From NCBI GenBank assembly GCA_046758085.1, contig JBHHZP010000056.1, positions 1-21,149 on the forward strand: DNA of 21,149 nt, given 5' to 3'. Positions 7,656 to 15,920 of this stretch are shown piece after piece. The number at the start of each line of letters is the position of its first letter. Positions within the stretch are counted from its first letter, which is position 1. The notes under the pieces are model-generated. The model was not told where the DNA came from. It ran no database searches and saw only the letters and a list, made by a program, of their open reading frames with translations. A program made the translations under genes and the position numbers. The DNA comes from VRUB01 sp046758085. GTDB lineage: Bacteria; Pseudomonadota; Gammaproteobacteria; Acidiferrobacterales; SPGG2.

Positions 7656-10250
7656 ATGAGCGGTGAACAACAAAACAATCAGGCGGCGTCCGGGCAGGAG
7701 CTGCAGCAGATGATCGCGGAGGCGGACACGGGCGCACGCGCCCCGTCCGGACTGCCCGCAAAGATTCTGCTCGCCATACCGCTCGCATGGTCCTTGTTCC
7801 AGCTATGGTACTCATCGCCATTGCCGTTCGTGTTCGGATTTGGCATCCTGAATGACACCGAAGCGCGCTCGATCCATCTGGCGTTCGCGATCTTTCTCGC
7901 CTTTACCGCCTATCCTGCGCTCAAGCGCTCGCCGCGCGATCGTATCCCGATACAGGACTGGGTGTTTGCGCTGGTGGGGGCATTCTGCGCGGCCTATCTG
8001 TTTTTGAACTACGTAGCGCTGTCGGATCGCTCCGGCGCCCCGACCCCCTTTGATATGGTGGTAGGCGTGACCGGCATGCTGTTGTTGCTCGAGGCGACGC
8101 GCCGCGCGCTCGGCCCGCCGCTGATGGTGGTGGCTTCGGTGTTCCTGATCTACACCTTGTTCGGCCAGTATATGCCTGAGGTCATCTCACACAAGGGTGC
8201 GAGCCTGCACAAACTGATGGCGCACCAGTGGCTTTCCACTGAGGGCGTGTTTGGTGTGGCGCTCGGCGTGTCCACGAGCTTCGTGTTTTTGTTCGTGCTC
8301 TTCGGCTCGCTCCTGGATAAGGCCGGCGCCGGCAACTACTTCATCAAGGTCGCGTTCTCGTTGCTGGGGCACATGCGCGGTGGACCGGCGAAGGCGGCGG
8401 TGGTGGCCTCGGGCTCGACCGGCCTGATTTCGGGATCGTCGATCGCCAACGTGGTGACGACCGGCACGTTCACCATCCCGCTGATGAAGCGCGTGGGCTT
8501 TCCCGGGACCAAGGCCGGGGCGGTGGAAGTGGCAGCCTCTACCAACGGCCAGTTGACCCCGCCGATCATGGGCGCCGCCGCCTTTCTCATGGTCGAGTAC
8601 GTAGGGGTCTCTTACGTCGAGGTTATCACGCATGCCTTTCTCCCGGCGATCATCTCCTATATCGCGCTGGTCTACATCGTCCACCTCGAAGCATTAAAGG
8701 CCGACATGAAGGGTTTGCCAAGGCGCCACAAGCGCACCTTCGCGCAGAGCCTGTTGTCGTTCGTCGGCACCATCATCGGTCTGATGGTGATCACCGCCGC
8801 GGTGTACTACGGTATCGGCTGGCTCAAGCCGGTGCTCGGGGCTGCCGCGATCTGGGTAATCGGGGCGGCGACCATGGCGGCCTATGTGGGGCTGGTGTGG
8901 TACGCGTCGCGCTATCCGGAGCTCGAGATGGACGACCCCAACGCCGCGGTGGTCGCGCTGCCCGAGGTGGGCCCCACCATTAAGTCCGGTCTGTTTTTCC
9001 TGCTCCCGGTGGTGGTGCTGGTGTGGTGTCTGACCGTGGAGCGCTTCTCGCCCGGGCTGGCGGCATTCTGGGCTACCGTATTTATGATTTTCATTGTGAT
9101 CACCCAGCGGCCGTTGATGGCGTACTTTCGCCGACACGGCGAGCTCGGCCGCGCGGTGCGGCACGGCTTTCACGATCTGTTCGACGGGCTGGTGGCCGGT
9201 GCGCGCAACATGATCGGTATCGGCGTGGCCACGGCGGCGGCCGGCATCGTGGTCGGCACGGTCACGTTGACGGGCATCGGCCTGGTGATGACCGAGTTCG
9301 TCGAGTTCATCTCCGGCGGCAATATCATGGCCATGTTGATTTTCACGGCGATTATCAGCCTGGTCCTGGGTATGGGCCTGCCGACGACCGCCAACTACAT
9401 CGTGGTCTCGACGCTGATGGCACCGGTGATCGTCACCCTGGGCGCTGCCAGCGGGCTGATCGTGCCGTTGATCGCGGTGCACATGTTTGTGTTCTACTTC
9501 GGGATCCTCGCCGACGACACGCCACCCGTGGGGCTCGCCGCATTCGCCGCCGCTGCGATCGCACGCAGCGACCCCATACGAACCGGGATTCAGGGTTTTA
9601 CCTATGATATTCGAACGGCCATCCTGCCATTCATGTTTATCTTTAACACGCAGCTGCTCATGATCGGTATCGAGCACTGGTGGGAGCTTATCCTCACCAT
9701 TGCTAGCGCCGTCACCGCCATGCTAGTTTTCGCCGCGGCGACGCAGGGTTTCTGGCTGGTGAAGAGCCGTATCTGGGAGACGGCAGCGCTGCTGCTGATT
9801 GCGTTTACCTTGTTCCGCCCCGGGTTCTGGTGGGACATGGTCTACCCGCCGCTGCAGCAGGTGGATGCGGTCGCGATCGTCGCGGTAGCGGAAAAAACCC
9901 CGGCAGAAGGCGTCCTGCGGATGATGGCCGAGGGTGAGACCATCGACGGTGATCGCGTGAAGAAGACCGTCGTGTTGCCACTGGGCGCGGCCGCGGCCGG
10001 CGCCAAGCGCCTGGCGCAGGCCGGGATCGAGATCCGGGTCGAGGACGGCAAGGTGTTCATCGACAACATGGTGTTCGGCAGCGCGGCGGAGAAGGCCGGG
10101 CTCGACTTCGACTGGCAGATCCTGGCGGTTGAAACGCAGACTGAGCGGCCACCCAAACAGTTCATGTTTATCCCGGCCGTGGTCCTGTTGCTATTGGTAG
10201 CGTTCCTGCAGCGAGCACGGCGCATCAAGGCGGCGCCAGCACCGGCATAG
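7656..10250 (+). CDS. TRAP transporter fused permease (DctQM type) with C-terminal DUF3394-like domain
   Basis: Membrane permease of the TRAP family, 864 aa, in which the small DctQ and large DctM subunits are fused, as is normal for TAXI systems. It drives Na+ or H+ coupled uptake of the ligand brought by the binding protein. N-terminal helices (about residues 25-165) are the Q part. The M part includes GLISGSSIANVVTTGTFTIP and NGQLTPPIMGAAAFLMVEY, and later LGMGLPTTANYIV and FYFGILADDTPPVGLAAFAAA, all hallmark DctM loops. The last ~170 residues hold extra helices, a soluble segment with a PDZ-like GSAAEKAGLDFDWQI motif, and a final helix ending in basic residues; this matches the DUF3394 tail. 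GAGGAG at 7642-7647 sits 8 bases before the ATG. It follows copy 2 of the binding protein by 135 bases. Confidence 0.93.
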   Translation: MSGEQQNNQAASGQELQQMIAEADTGARAPSGLPAKILLAIPLAWSLFQLWYSSPLPFVFGFGILNDTEARSIHLAFAIFLAFTAYPALKRSPRDRIPIQDWVFALVGAFCAAYLFLNYVALSDRSGAPTPFDMVVGVTGMLLLLEATRRALGPPLMVVASVFLIYTLFGQYMPEVISHKGASLHKLMAHQWLSTEGVFGVALGVSTSFVFLFVLFGSLLDKAGAGNYFIKVAFSLLGHMRGGPAKAAVVASGSTGLISGSSIANVVTTGTFTIPLMKRVGFPGTKAGAVEVAASTNGQLTPPIMGAAAFLMVEYVGVSYVEVITHAFLPAIISYIALVYIVHLEALKADMKGLPRRHKRTFAQSLLSFVGTIIGLMVITAAVYYGIGWLKPVLGAAAIWVIGAATMAAYVGLVWYASRYPELEMDDPNAAVVALPEVGPTIKSGLFFLLPVVVLVWCLTVERFSPGLAAFWATVFMIFIVITQRPLMAYFRRHGELGRAVRHGFHDLFDGLVAGARNMIGIGVATAAAGIVVGTVTLTGIGLVMTEFVEFISGGNIMAMLIFTAIISLVLGMGLPTTANYIVVSTLMAPVIVTLGAASGLIVPLIAVHMFVFYFGILADDTPPVGLAAFAAAAIARSDPIRTGIQGFTYDIRTAILPFMFIFNTQLLMIGIEHWWELILTIASAVTAMLVFAAATQGFWLVKSRIWETAALLLIAFTLFRPGFWWDMVYPPLQQVDAVAIVAVAEKTPAEGVLRMMAEGETIDGDRVKKTVVLPLGAAAAGAKRLAQAGIEIRVEDGKVFIDNMVFGSAAEKAGLDFDWQILAVETQTERPPKQFMFIPAVVLLLLVAFLQRARRIKAAPAPA

Positions 10251-10446
10251 CGCACACGCCGCCAACAGGGCAGCATGGCCTGGCCGTGTCCGCAGCCATC
10301 TAGGAAGATATTGAAAAAGTCCTTACAGGCACAGGGTTGATGGGTAGCGGTAGGTCTACGCAGAGTTAGTGGCCGGGGGTGGCGGCGCTTACGGGAACCG
10401 TCCTAGCCTGCTGGGGTTGAGGGCGGCCAGAGAGTAAGGAAATCAC

Positions 10447-10881
10447 ATGTTCAAGAACATTCTAGTGCCCATTGATATGCAAGAGCCCGCGTTCGCGGAC
10501 AAGGCGTTGGCGATGGCGGTGGAGGAGGCCCAGCATCACAAGGCGACCCTTCACTTCATGACCGTCTTGCCTGGATTTGGTATGCCGATTGTCGCCTCGT
10601 ATTTCCCGCCTGATGCCATGAAACGGGCAGCGCAAGATGCCAAAAAAGAGCTGCAGGAGTACGTGGCCAAGAAGGTTTCCGCTGACGTGTCGGTAACGTT
10701 TGCCGTGACCGAGGGCACGCCATACGAGCGCATCCTGGAAGAGGCGCAAAAGATCAACGCAGACCTGATCGTCTTGCACAGCCACCTTCGCAAGCACATG
10801 AACCGGGTGTTGTTGGGCTCTTGCGCGCAGAGGGTCGTCGAGCATGCGCATTGCTCGGTGACAGTCTTGCGCGATAATTGA
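10447..10881 (+). CDS. Universal stress protein (UspA family), TRAP-associated
   Basis: UspA-fold cytoplasmic protein of 144 aa, one Usp domain. It begins FKNILVPID with the usual beta-1 Asp and ends VVEHAHCSVTVLRDN. The ATP-binding motif normally written G-x2-G-x9-G-S/T reads HSHLRKHMNRVLLGS here, so the last GS is kept but the first two glycines are His and Leu. ATP binding may be altered or lost. Usp genes next to TRAP permeases are well known (TeaD of Halomonas tunes the ectoine TRAP system). A regulatory role on the adjacent transporter is therefore likely but inferred. It lies 196 bases after the permease; that gap shows no clear promoter or terminator. Confidence 0.88.
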   Translation: MFKNILVPIDMQEPAFADKALAMAVEEAQHHKATLHFMTVLPGFGMPIVASYFPPDAMKRAAQDAKKELQEYVAKKVSADVSVTFAVTEGTPYERILEEAQKINADLIVLHSHLRKHMNRVLLGSCAQRVVEHAHCSVTVLRDN

Positions 10882-10923
10882 ACCTGTGCTTGTCACGGGG
10901 AGGCCGGTGCCTTTAACGGCTTG

Positions 10924-11018
10924 GCACAAAGACGCGAGGCGATTTTCAATCAAGAACTTATTAGAATATCAACCAATCCTCGCGTCCTTGGGGTCACTAC
11001 GTCTGTGCGTTAGGTTTT
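10924..11018. repeat. Dispersed hairpin repeat, copy C
   Basis: CAAAGACGCGAGG (10927-10939) is inverted against CCTCGCGTCCTTG (10978-10990) with one mismatch. The right end GTCTGTGCGTTAGGTTTT (11001-11018) is the reverse complement of the ACCTAACGCA start of copy A. The interior is AT-rich, like copy B. The unit sits in the 236-base gap between the stress protein and the ClC gene; nothing else was recognised in that gap. Confidence 0.6.
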
Positions 11019-11117
11019 GCGGCCATTGGCAAAGCATCCCCGGTCAGTTGGGTGACGTTACAGTTGGCCTCGTAGCGCCTCAACCGCACAGTATCATTTG
11101 CACTACCAAGTAGCCTG

Positions 11118-12872
11118 ATGCTCGACCTCCAACGGGCGATCCGGAACGAGCAGTCGATTCTCTTTATCCTCGCAGCGGCCCTCGGTGTGGCCGTGGGTTA
11201 CGGTGTGATCGGATTTCGCTACCTGATCGGACTGTTCCAGCTGCTTTTTTTCGGATCCGACTCCGAGGCCTACTTCGCCACCGTCGTCGAGATTCTTCCT
11301 ATGTGGCACGTGGTGCTGGCACCGACGCTGGGTGGCTTGGTCATCGGGCTATTCGTGCACTATGTGATTCCCGAGCGGCGCAATCAGGGGGTGGCGGAAA
11401 TCATGGAGGCATGTGCGGCGCGCGGCGGGCGCATGGACGCACGTGCCAGTGCCGGCGCCGTGCTTGCCGCCGCTGCCTCCATCGGTATGGGGGCATCAGT
11501 TGGTCGTGAAGGCCCGGCGGTGCACCTGGGGGCAAGCATGAGCGCCTGGGTGGCCGAGCGCTTGCGCCTGAGCCGCAGCCTATCGCTCACATTAGTCGGC
11601 TGTGGCGCAGCGGCGGCGGTGGCCGCCTCATTCAACGCACCTATCGCCGGCGTTTTCTTCGCGCTTGAAGTAGTGGTAGGCCAGTACGCGCTCAGCGTCT
11701 TTGCACCGATCGTCGTCGCGTCCGTTGCTGCCACCGTCGTCATGCGTGCTTACCTCGGCGATTCGCCAGCCTTTCTCGCCGTGCCTGATTATTTCATTGG
11801 CTCATCCACCGAGGTGCCGGCATTTATACTATTGGGCGTGGTATGCGCGGCGGTGTCGATGGCGTTCATGTACGCCGTGTTGTTCATGCAAGATGCCATG
11901 GCCAGACTTCCAATTCCGCCCTGGATGCGACCGGCCATCGGTGGCCTGGCCATCGGCGTTATCGCGCTGGCCTTTCCGCATGTGTTAGGGGTGGGATATC
12001 AAGCGACCGATCTGGCGCTCAAGGAGGCATTGCCGTTGAGTCTCATGGCAGCCCTGGTGGTAGCCAAGCTGCTCGCCACGGCAATTGCGCTCGGCAGTGG
12101 TTTCGCCGGTGGGGTATTCAGTCCCTCGCTTTTCCTGGGCGCAATGACGGGCGGCGTGTTTGGCATTTTGACAGCGAGCGTCTTTCCGGAGTATGCGTCG
12201 GCGCACGGTGCCTATACGGTCATGGGCATGGCGGGCGTCGCCGCTGCGGTCCTAGGCGCGCCCATTTCCACCATCCTGATCATGTACGAGCTGACCAGCA
12301 ATTACCAGCTTACCGTCGCAGTAATGATCACTGCGGTGCTGGCCAGCATGCTCACGCGTCAGCTGGCACGCCGATCATTTTTCGTCTGGCAGCTCGAGCG
12401 CCGCGGAATCGATCTTGGGCGCGCGCAAGAGACCGGTCTGTTGCGGGGGATTACCGTCAATGACCTTATCCGCCGGAACTATGCGCTTGTGCCCAAGGAC
12501 ACCACGCTGAAAGAGATAAGATCGTTACTGAGCCACGAATGTCCTTCCGTGCTGTTCGTGGTCGATGACGAAAAACGGCTGTGCGGCTGTCTGGACGTGA
12601 CCGACATCGTGCAAGCAATGCTGAATGAAGCGGCAGCGCGTAGCGCTGTGAGTGATGTCGCGCGCCCGAGTGATGCCGTTGTCCTGCCGCATGCCAGCCT
12701 TAAGCGGGCACTGGGGCTCATGAGCGCACACGATCAGGGCTACCTCCCCGTTGTCGACGATCTCGAGCACCGCCATGTGGTGGGCGTAGTTCATCACGAG
12801 GACCTCATACTGGCCTACAACCGCGCGCTGCTCGAAGCCCGTGCGCAAGAACGGGGCGACACAAAACGCTGA
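11118..12872 (+). CDS. ClC family chloride channel/antiporter with two CBS domains
   Basis: ClC protein, 584 aa: a membrane part (about 1-420) then a cytoplasmic pair of CBS domains (about 443-500 and 513-568) that usually bind adenine nucleotides. Visible ion-path motifs are GMGASVGREGPAVHLG with the gating glutamate E131, NAPIAGVFFALEVVVG (173-188), GSGFAGGVFSPSLFLGAMTG (326-345), and APISTILIMYELTSNYQL. Aligned from memory with E. coli ClC, the internal proton glutamate E203 corresponds to V185 and the selectivity-filter GSGIP loop is NQGVAE. Both differ from the E. coli 2Cl-/H+ antiporter, so this could be a channel or a differently coupled transporter. No strong Shine-Dalgarno is visible before the ATG. 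No obvious functional link to either neighbour. Confidence 0.93.
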   Translation: MLDLQRAIRNEQSILFILAAALGVAVGYGVIGFRYLIGLFQLLFFGSDSEAYFATVVEILPMWHVVLAPTLGGLVIGLFVHYVIPERRNQGVAEIMEACAARGGRMDARASAGAVLAAAASIGMGASVGREGPAVHLGASMSAWVAERLRLSRSLSLTLVGCGAAAAVAASFNAPIAGVFFALEVVVGQYALSVFAPIVVASVAATVVMRAYLGDSPAFLAVPDYFIGSSTEVPAFILLGVVCAAVSMAFMYAVLFMQDAMARLPIPPWMRPAIGGLAIGVIALAFPHVLGVGYQATDLALKEALPLSLMAALVVAKLLATAIALGSGFAGGVFSPSLFLGAMTGGVFGILTASVFPEYASAHGAYTVMGMAGVAAAVLGAPISTILIMYELTSNYQLTVAVMITAVLASMLTRQLARRSFFVWQLERRGIDLGRAQETGLLRGITVNDLIRRNYALVPKDTTLKEIRSLLSHECPSVLFVVDDEKRLCGCLDVTDIVQAMLNEAAARSAVSDVARPSDAVVLPHASLKRALGLMSAHDQGYLPVVDDLEHRHVVGVVHHEDLILAYNRALLEARAQERGDTKR

Positions 12873-12980
12873 TGTCGAAGGGGTAGCGGCTATCTGACGT
12901 GCCCGAGATCGCAGACAAAGGCTTAGCCGCACAATGAACCAGATTGGCGGGCTGTGCAGCTGTGGAATTTGAACCGAGAC

Positions 12981-13017
12981 GGCGGTGCATGATACAAGTA
13001 TCAGCATGTGCACCGCC
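12981..13017. promoter_or_regulatory. Nested inverted repeat, candidate operator upstream of lyase gene
   Basis: GGCGGTGCA (12981-12989) and TGCACCGCC (13009-13017) are perfect 9-bp inverted arms. Inside them TGATAC-AA-GTATCA (12990-13003) is a perfect 6-bp palindrome. It lies 41 bases before the ATG of the isocitrate lyase-family gene and has no following T-run, so an operator or 5'-leader hairpin is more likely than a terminator. The inner palindrome is of the size bound by GntR-type dimers; the regulator is unknown. Confidence 0.5.
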
Positions 13018-13058
13018 GCTGGTGAGCAGTCCTATTGGCCTTCTTCGGAGCTATTCCT

Positions 13059-13979
13059 ATGAAAAAAAGCACTCGATTACGCCAGGCCATTATGGAGCGG
13101 CGCGCCATAGTCGTGCCTGGCTGCCACGACGCCCTCAGCGCGCGGGTAATTGAAAGTTGCGGCTTTGAGGCGACGCAGATCTCCGGATTCGGCGTTGCCG
13201 GCTCGTTGTTGGGTAGGCCCGACGTCGGGCTGGTGCAAATGAAGGATGTCCTCGACACGACCTGGAACATCGTACAGGCCGTCAATATTCCCGTCATGGC
13301 CGATGCCGATACCGGTGGCGGCAACGCTATCAATGCGGCCTGGATCACCGAGCGGCTGATCACCATGGGCTGCGCCGGGATGAACATCGAGGACCAGGTC
13401 TTTCCCAAGCGCTGCGGTCATATGGCGGGCAAGGAGGTCATTGCGGCAGATGAGATGGCCGGGAAGATCAGGGCCTGCATTCAGGTGCGCGGGCGTCTCG
13501 ACCCTGACTTTGTCATCAATGCCCGCACCGATGCGTTGGCAGTGCACGGCCTCGATGAGGCCATCCGCCGCAGCAACCTTTACCTGGACGCGGGCGCGGA
13601 TCTCGTGTTCATCGATGCCATCGCGACGCGTGCCGAAATAGAGAAGGCCATGCGCAACGTCAAAGGCCCGCTGTCCGTGAACCTGATGGATGGCGTGAGC
13701 GGAGTCAAAACAGAGCTCATTCCTGTTCCAGAGCTCGCGCGCCTGGGCGTGAGCCGCGTGTCAATCCCGGTAGCTTCGGTCATGGTGATGCACAAGGCAC
13801 TGACGGACTTTTTCACAGCGCTGCGAGCGTCTGCCACTGGCTCTTTACCCGGGCAGGGGCAGTGGCTGACATCATTCGACGACTTCACAGCTTTCATCGG
13901 CTTGAACGAATACCATGCCATGGAGGACGAGTTTCTAATACGCGCAGACGTGGCGACGAAACGCCAAGGGGTTAAATAA
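13059..13979 (+). CDS. Isocitrate lyase/PEP mutase superfamily lyase (PrpB-like)
   Basis: TIM-barrel enzyme of the isocitrate lyase/PEP mutase superfamily, 306 aa from the ATG at 13059. CGGAG (13046-13050) supports this start over an in-frame TTG at 13035. Members cleave C-C bonds of 2-methylisocitrate or oxaloacetate/dimethylmalate-like acids, using Mg. Visible signatures are PGCHDALSARV (20-30), PVMADADTGGGN with Mg-binding D82 and D84, IEDQVFPKRCGHMAGK (110-125) with the lyase-type catalytic Cys in KRCGH (117-121), and INARTDA (153-159). The intact KRCGH loop favours a lyase over a phosphonopyruvate mutase. It stands alone between ClC and the dead argC. No methylcitrate-cycle neighbours are present, so whether it is a methylisocitrate lyase or an oxaloacetate decarboxylase-type enzyme is open. 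Confidence 0.9.
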   Translation: MKKSTRLRQAIMERRAIVVPGCHDALSARVIESCGFEATQISGFGVAGSLLGRPDVGLVQMKDVLDTTWNIVQAVNIPVMADADTGGGNAINAAWITERLITMGCAGMNIEDQVFPKRCGHMAGKEVIAADEMAGKIRACIQVRGRLDPDFVINARTDALAVHGLDEAIRRSNLYLDAGADLVFIDAIATRAEIEKAMRNVKGPLSVNLMDGVSGVKTELIPVPELARLGVSRVSIPVASVMVMHKALTDFFTALRASATGSLPGQGQWLTSFDDFTAFIGLNEYHAMEDEFLIRADVATKRQGVK

Positions 13980-14025
13980 CCCTTGAAATCCAGGAAGGCC
14001 TCCAACCAAAACATCTCGTTTCGCC

Positions 14026-14041
14026 GTCGCGTTGAGTAGTT
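14026..14041. repeat. Possible remnant of the dispersed repeat
   Basis: GTCGCGTTGAGTAGTT shares GCGTTGAGTAGTT exactly (13 bp, 14029-14041) with the right end of copy B (2848-2860). No left arm was found. It lies just before the argC pseudogene. It may be a decayed copy or a chance match. Confidence 0.35.
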
Positions 14042-14068
14042 CTAATCTGGCTTGAACCCGGTAGAAAC

Positions 14069-15092
14069 ATGATCAAGGTCGGCATAATTGACGGGACCGG
14101 CTACACGGGTGTCGAGCTACTGCGCCTGCTCTCCCTGCATCCATAGGTGGAGCTCAAGGTAATCACCTCGCGCACCTAAGCGGGCCGCACGGTCGCGGAT
14201 CTCTTTCCGAACCTGCGCAGGCGCGTCCACCTGAGCTTCGTAAAGCCCGACAAAGAGTCACTTTGCGCGTGTGATGTTGTTTTTTCCGCAACACCGAACG
14301 GCGTTGCGATGACGTACGCACCCATCTTGCTCGAGGCGGGCGTATGGCTAGACGTATGGCTAATAGATATCGCAGCCGATTTTCGCCTCAAAGATCCTGC
14401 CATGTGGGAGCAATCATACGGTGTACCGCACGCTTGCCCGGAACTGTTGGCCGAAGCCGTGTATGGTTTGCCGGAGGTAAATCGCGACAAGATTCGCCAG
14501 GCACGTCTGGTCGCCAATCCCGGCTGCTATCCGACCGCGGTGCAATTGGGATTGCTGCCGTTGCTGGAGCCGGGCCTGATCGATACGGATTCTTATGATC
14601 GCCGACGCCAAATCCGGGTTCAGCGGTGCCGGGCGTGATGCCGAGGCGGCGGGCAGCCTGAAGGCGTACGCGGTGCCGGGCCACCGTCATTTGCCGGAGA
14701 TTGGTCAGGGCCTGCAGGACATTTGTGGCCATCCCGTCGGTCTCACCTTTGTACTGCACCTCGCGCCTATGATCCGCGGTATCCATGCCACCCTGTATGC
14801 ACGCCCGAAAGAGGTTGATGCCAGCCTGCAGGAGATCTTCGAGGCGCGCTACACAAACGAGCCGTTTGTTGACGTAATGCCGCAGGGGAGTCACCCCGAA
14901 ACACGCTCGGTGCGCGCCGACAACACCTTCCGGCTAGCTATACACCGCCCCCGCAGGGGTGATGTGCTGGTGGTGCTATCGGTCATTGATAACCTGTTGA
15001 AGGGAGCCGCCGGCCAGGCCGTGCAGAATCTGAACATCATGTTCGGTCTGGATGAGGCCCTGGCCCTTGATGCCCCCGCCGTTTTGCCATGA
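14069..15092 (+). pseudogene. argC: argC pseudogene (N-acetyl-gamma-glutamyl-phosphate reductase)
   Basis: Near full-length remains of ArgC, which reduces N-acetylglutamyl phosphate in arginine synthesis. The N-terminus IKVGIIDGTGYTGVELLRLL (NADP fold), ADFRLKDP, the catalytic cysteine in VANPGCYPTA, ADAKSGFSGAGRDA and the C-terminal LNIMFGLDEA are all recognisable in order. Reading from the ATG at 14069, there is a TAG at 14144-14146 and a TAA at 14177-14179, both in frame. A further +1 shift near 14594-14598 puts the last ~165 residues in another frame. A 9-base tandem repeat GTATGGCTA (14342-14350 and 14354-14362) also inserts extra residues before IDIAADF. Four independent lesions make sequencing error unlikely. 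The position upstream of the bactofilin/erpA cluster fits an ancestral argC. The organism would need another argC to make arginine. Confidence 0.92.
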
Positions 15093-15129
15093 TGGCCACG
15101 AATGACATGGATTTTTTTTACGTGTCTGG

Positions 15130-15157
15130 TTGTGAGGCATTCTGGGCGCGTTATAAT
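15130..15157 (+). promoter_or_regulatory. Predicted sigma-70 promoter
   Basis: TTGTGA (15130-15135), 16-base spacer, and a perfect TATAAT (15152-15157), 38 bases before the TTG start of the membrane coiled-coil gene. It would let the downstream genes be expressed independently of the dead argC. Confidence 0.6.
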
Positions 15158-15194
15158 TTTCTTAGACAGGTCGAGATAATCGGGGTATTCAGCC

Positions 15195-15920
15195 TTGCTG
15201 TTCCAGCACCAGAAAACAGGCGAACTCGTTGTCAAACCACGTTACTCGCCACGCGTGAAGCTCTTTATCGCCGGGGTTATTGTAGTGGTGTTGCTGGTTA
15301 CGGGCGGCGTGATCTATAACCACGGTCTTAGCATGGCGGGTTATGAGCGTCTGTCGGCGTCGCGCCAGCAACAGGATCTGCAGAATCAGGTCGCCGGCCT
15401 GCAGACCGAAAATCAGTCGTTGCGCGAGGCGCTGGCGCGCGCCGAGCGTGCGCTGCAGATGGATCAGACGGCATACCAGGATTTGGATCAAACCCTCAAG
15501 GCTTCCTCCCGCGAGATCGTGCGACTGCGCGAGGAACTGAATTTCTACCGAAACATCATATCGCCGCCTAACAAGCAGAGCGGTCTGCGAATCCAGAGCC
15601 TCAAGCTCGAGTCGGCAGCCACTCCCAAAAATACATACCGTTACAAAATGGTATTGATTCAGGCACTGAAGCATGACCGGAAGATCCGCGGAAAAGCGAG
15701 ATTCGAGATCAGCGGGCTACGGGCGGGTGAAACGACAGTGCTGAGATTCCCGCAGCCCACGGACAAGCCGATCAGCTTTAATTTCAAGTATTTCCAGGAT
15801 CTCGAAGGGCAGTTCAAGCTGCCTGTGGGATTCGAACCGCAGTGGATAAAGGTGAATGTTACCAGCCGCGGTCGCAACGCCCAGACAGTAGAACAAACCT
15901 ACCCATGGCCCCGAGCCTGA
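15195..15920 (+). CDS. Membrane-anchored coiled-coil protein (DUF6776-like)
   Basis: Protein of 241 aa with a short basic cytoplasmic N-terminus (KPRYSPRVK), one membrane helix at about 22-41, a coiled coil rich in Q, E, L and R at about 52-120, then a C-terminal beta-rich domain (about 128-241) ending EQTYPWPRA. This layout matches the DUF6776 family that I recall beside argC and bactofilins in Chromatiales; the family name is from memory. The function is unknown; the layout suggests a periplasmic structural or scaffold protein working with the bactofilins. The start is taken as TTG at 15195, since no ATG or GTG gives the basic N-terminus and GGGG lies at 15182-15185. That start is uncertain by a few codons. 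Confidence 0.75.
   Translation: MLFQHQKTGELVVKPRYSPRVKLFIAGVIVVVLLVTGGVIYNHGLSMAGYERLSASRQQQDLQNQVAGLQTENQSLREALARAERALQMDQTAYQDLDQTLKASSREIVRLREELNFYRNIISPPNKQSGLRIQSLKLESAATPKNTYRYKMVLIQALKHDRKIRGKARFEISGLRAGETTVLRFPQPTDKPISFNFKYFQDLEGQFKLPVGFEPQWIKVNVTSRGRNAQTVEQTYPWPRA

Noticed and set aside
8694..9677. Long open frame on the - strand inside the TRAP permease gene
   Set aside because: Shadow of a GC-rich gene; composition rich in H, Q, R and D, with no family features, while the + strand frame has clear DctM motifs.
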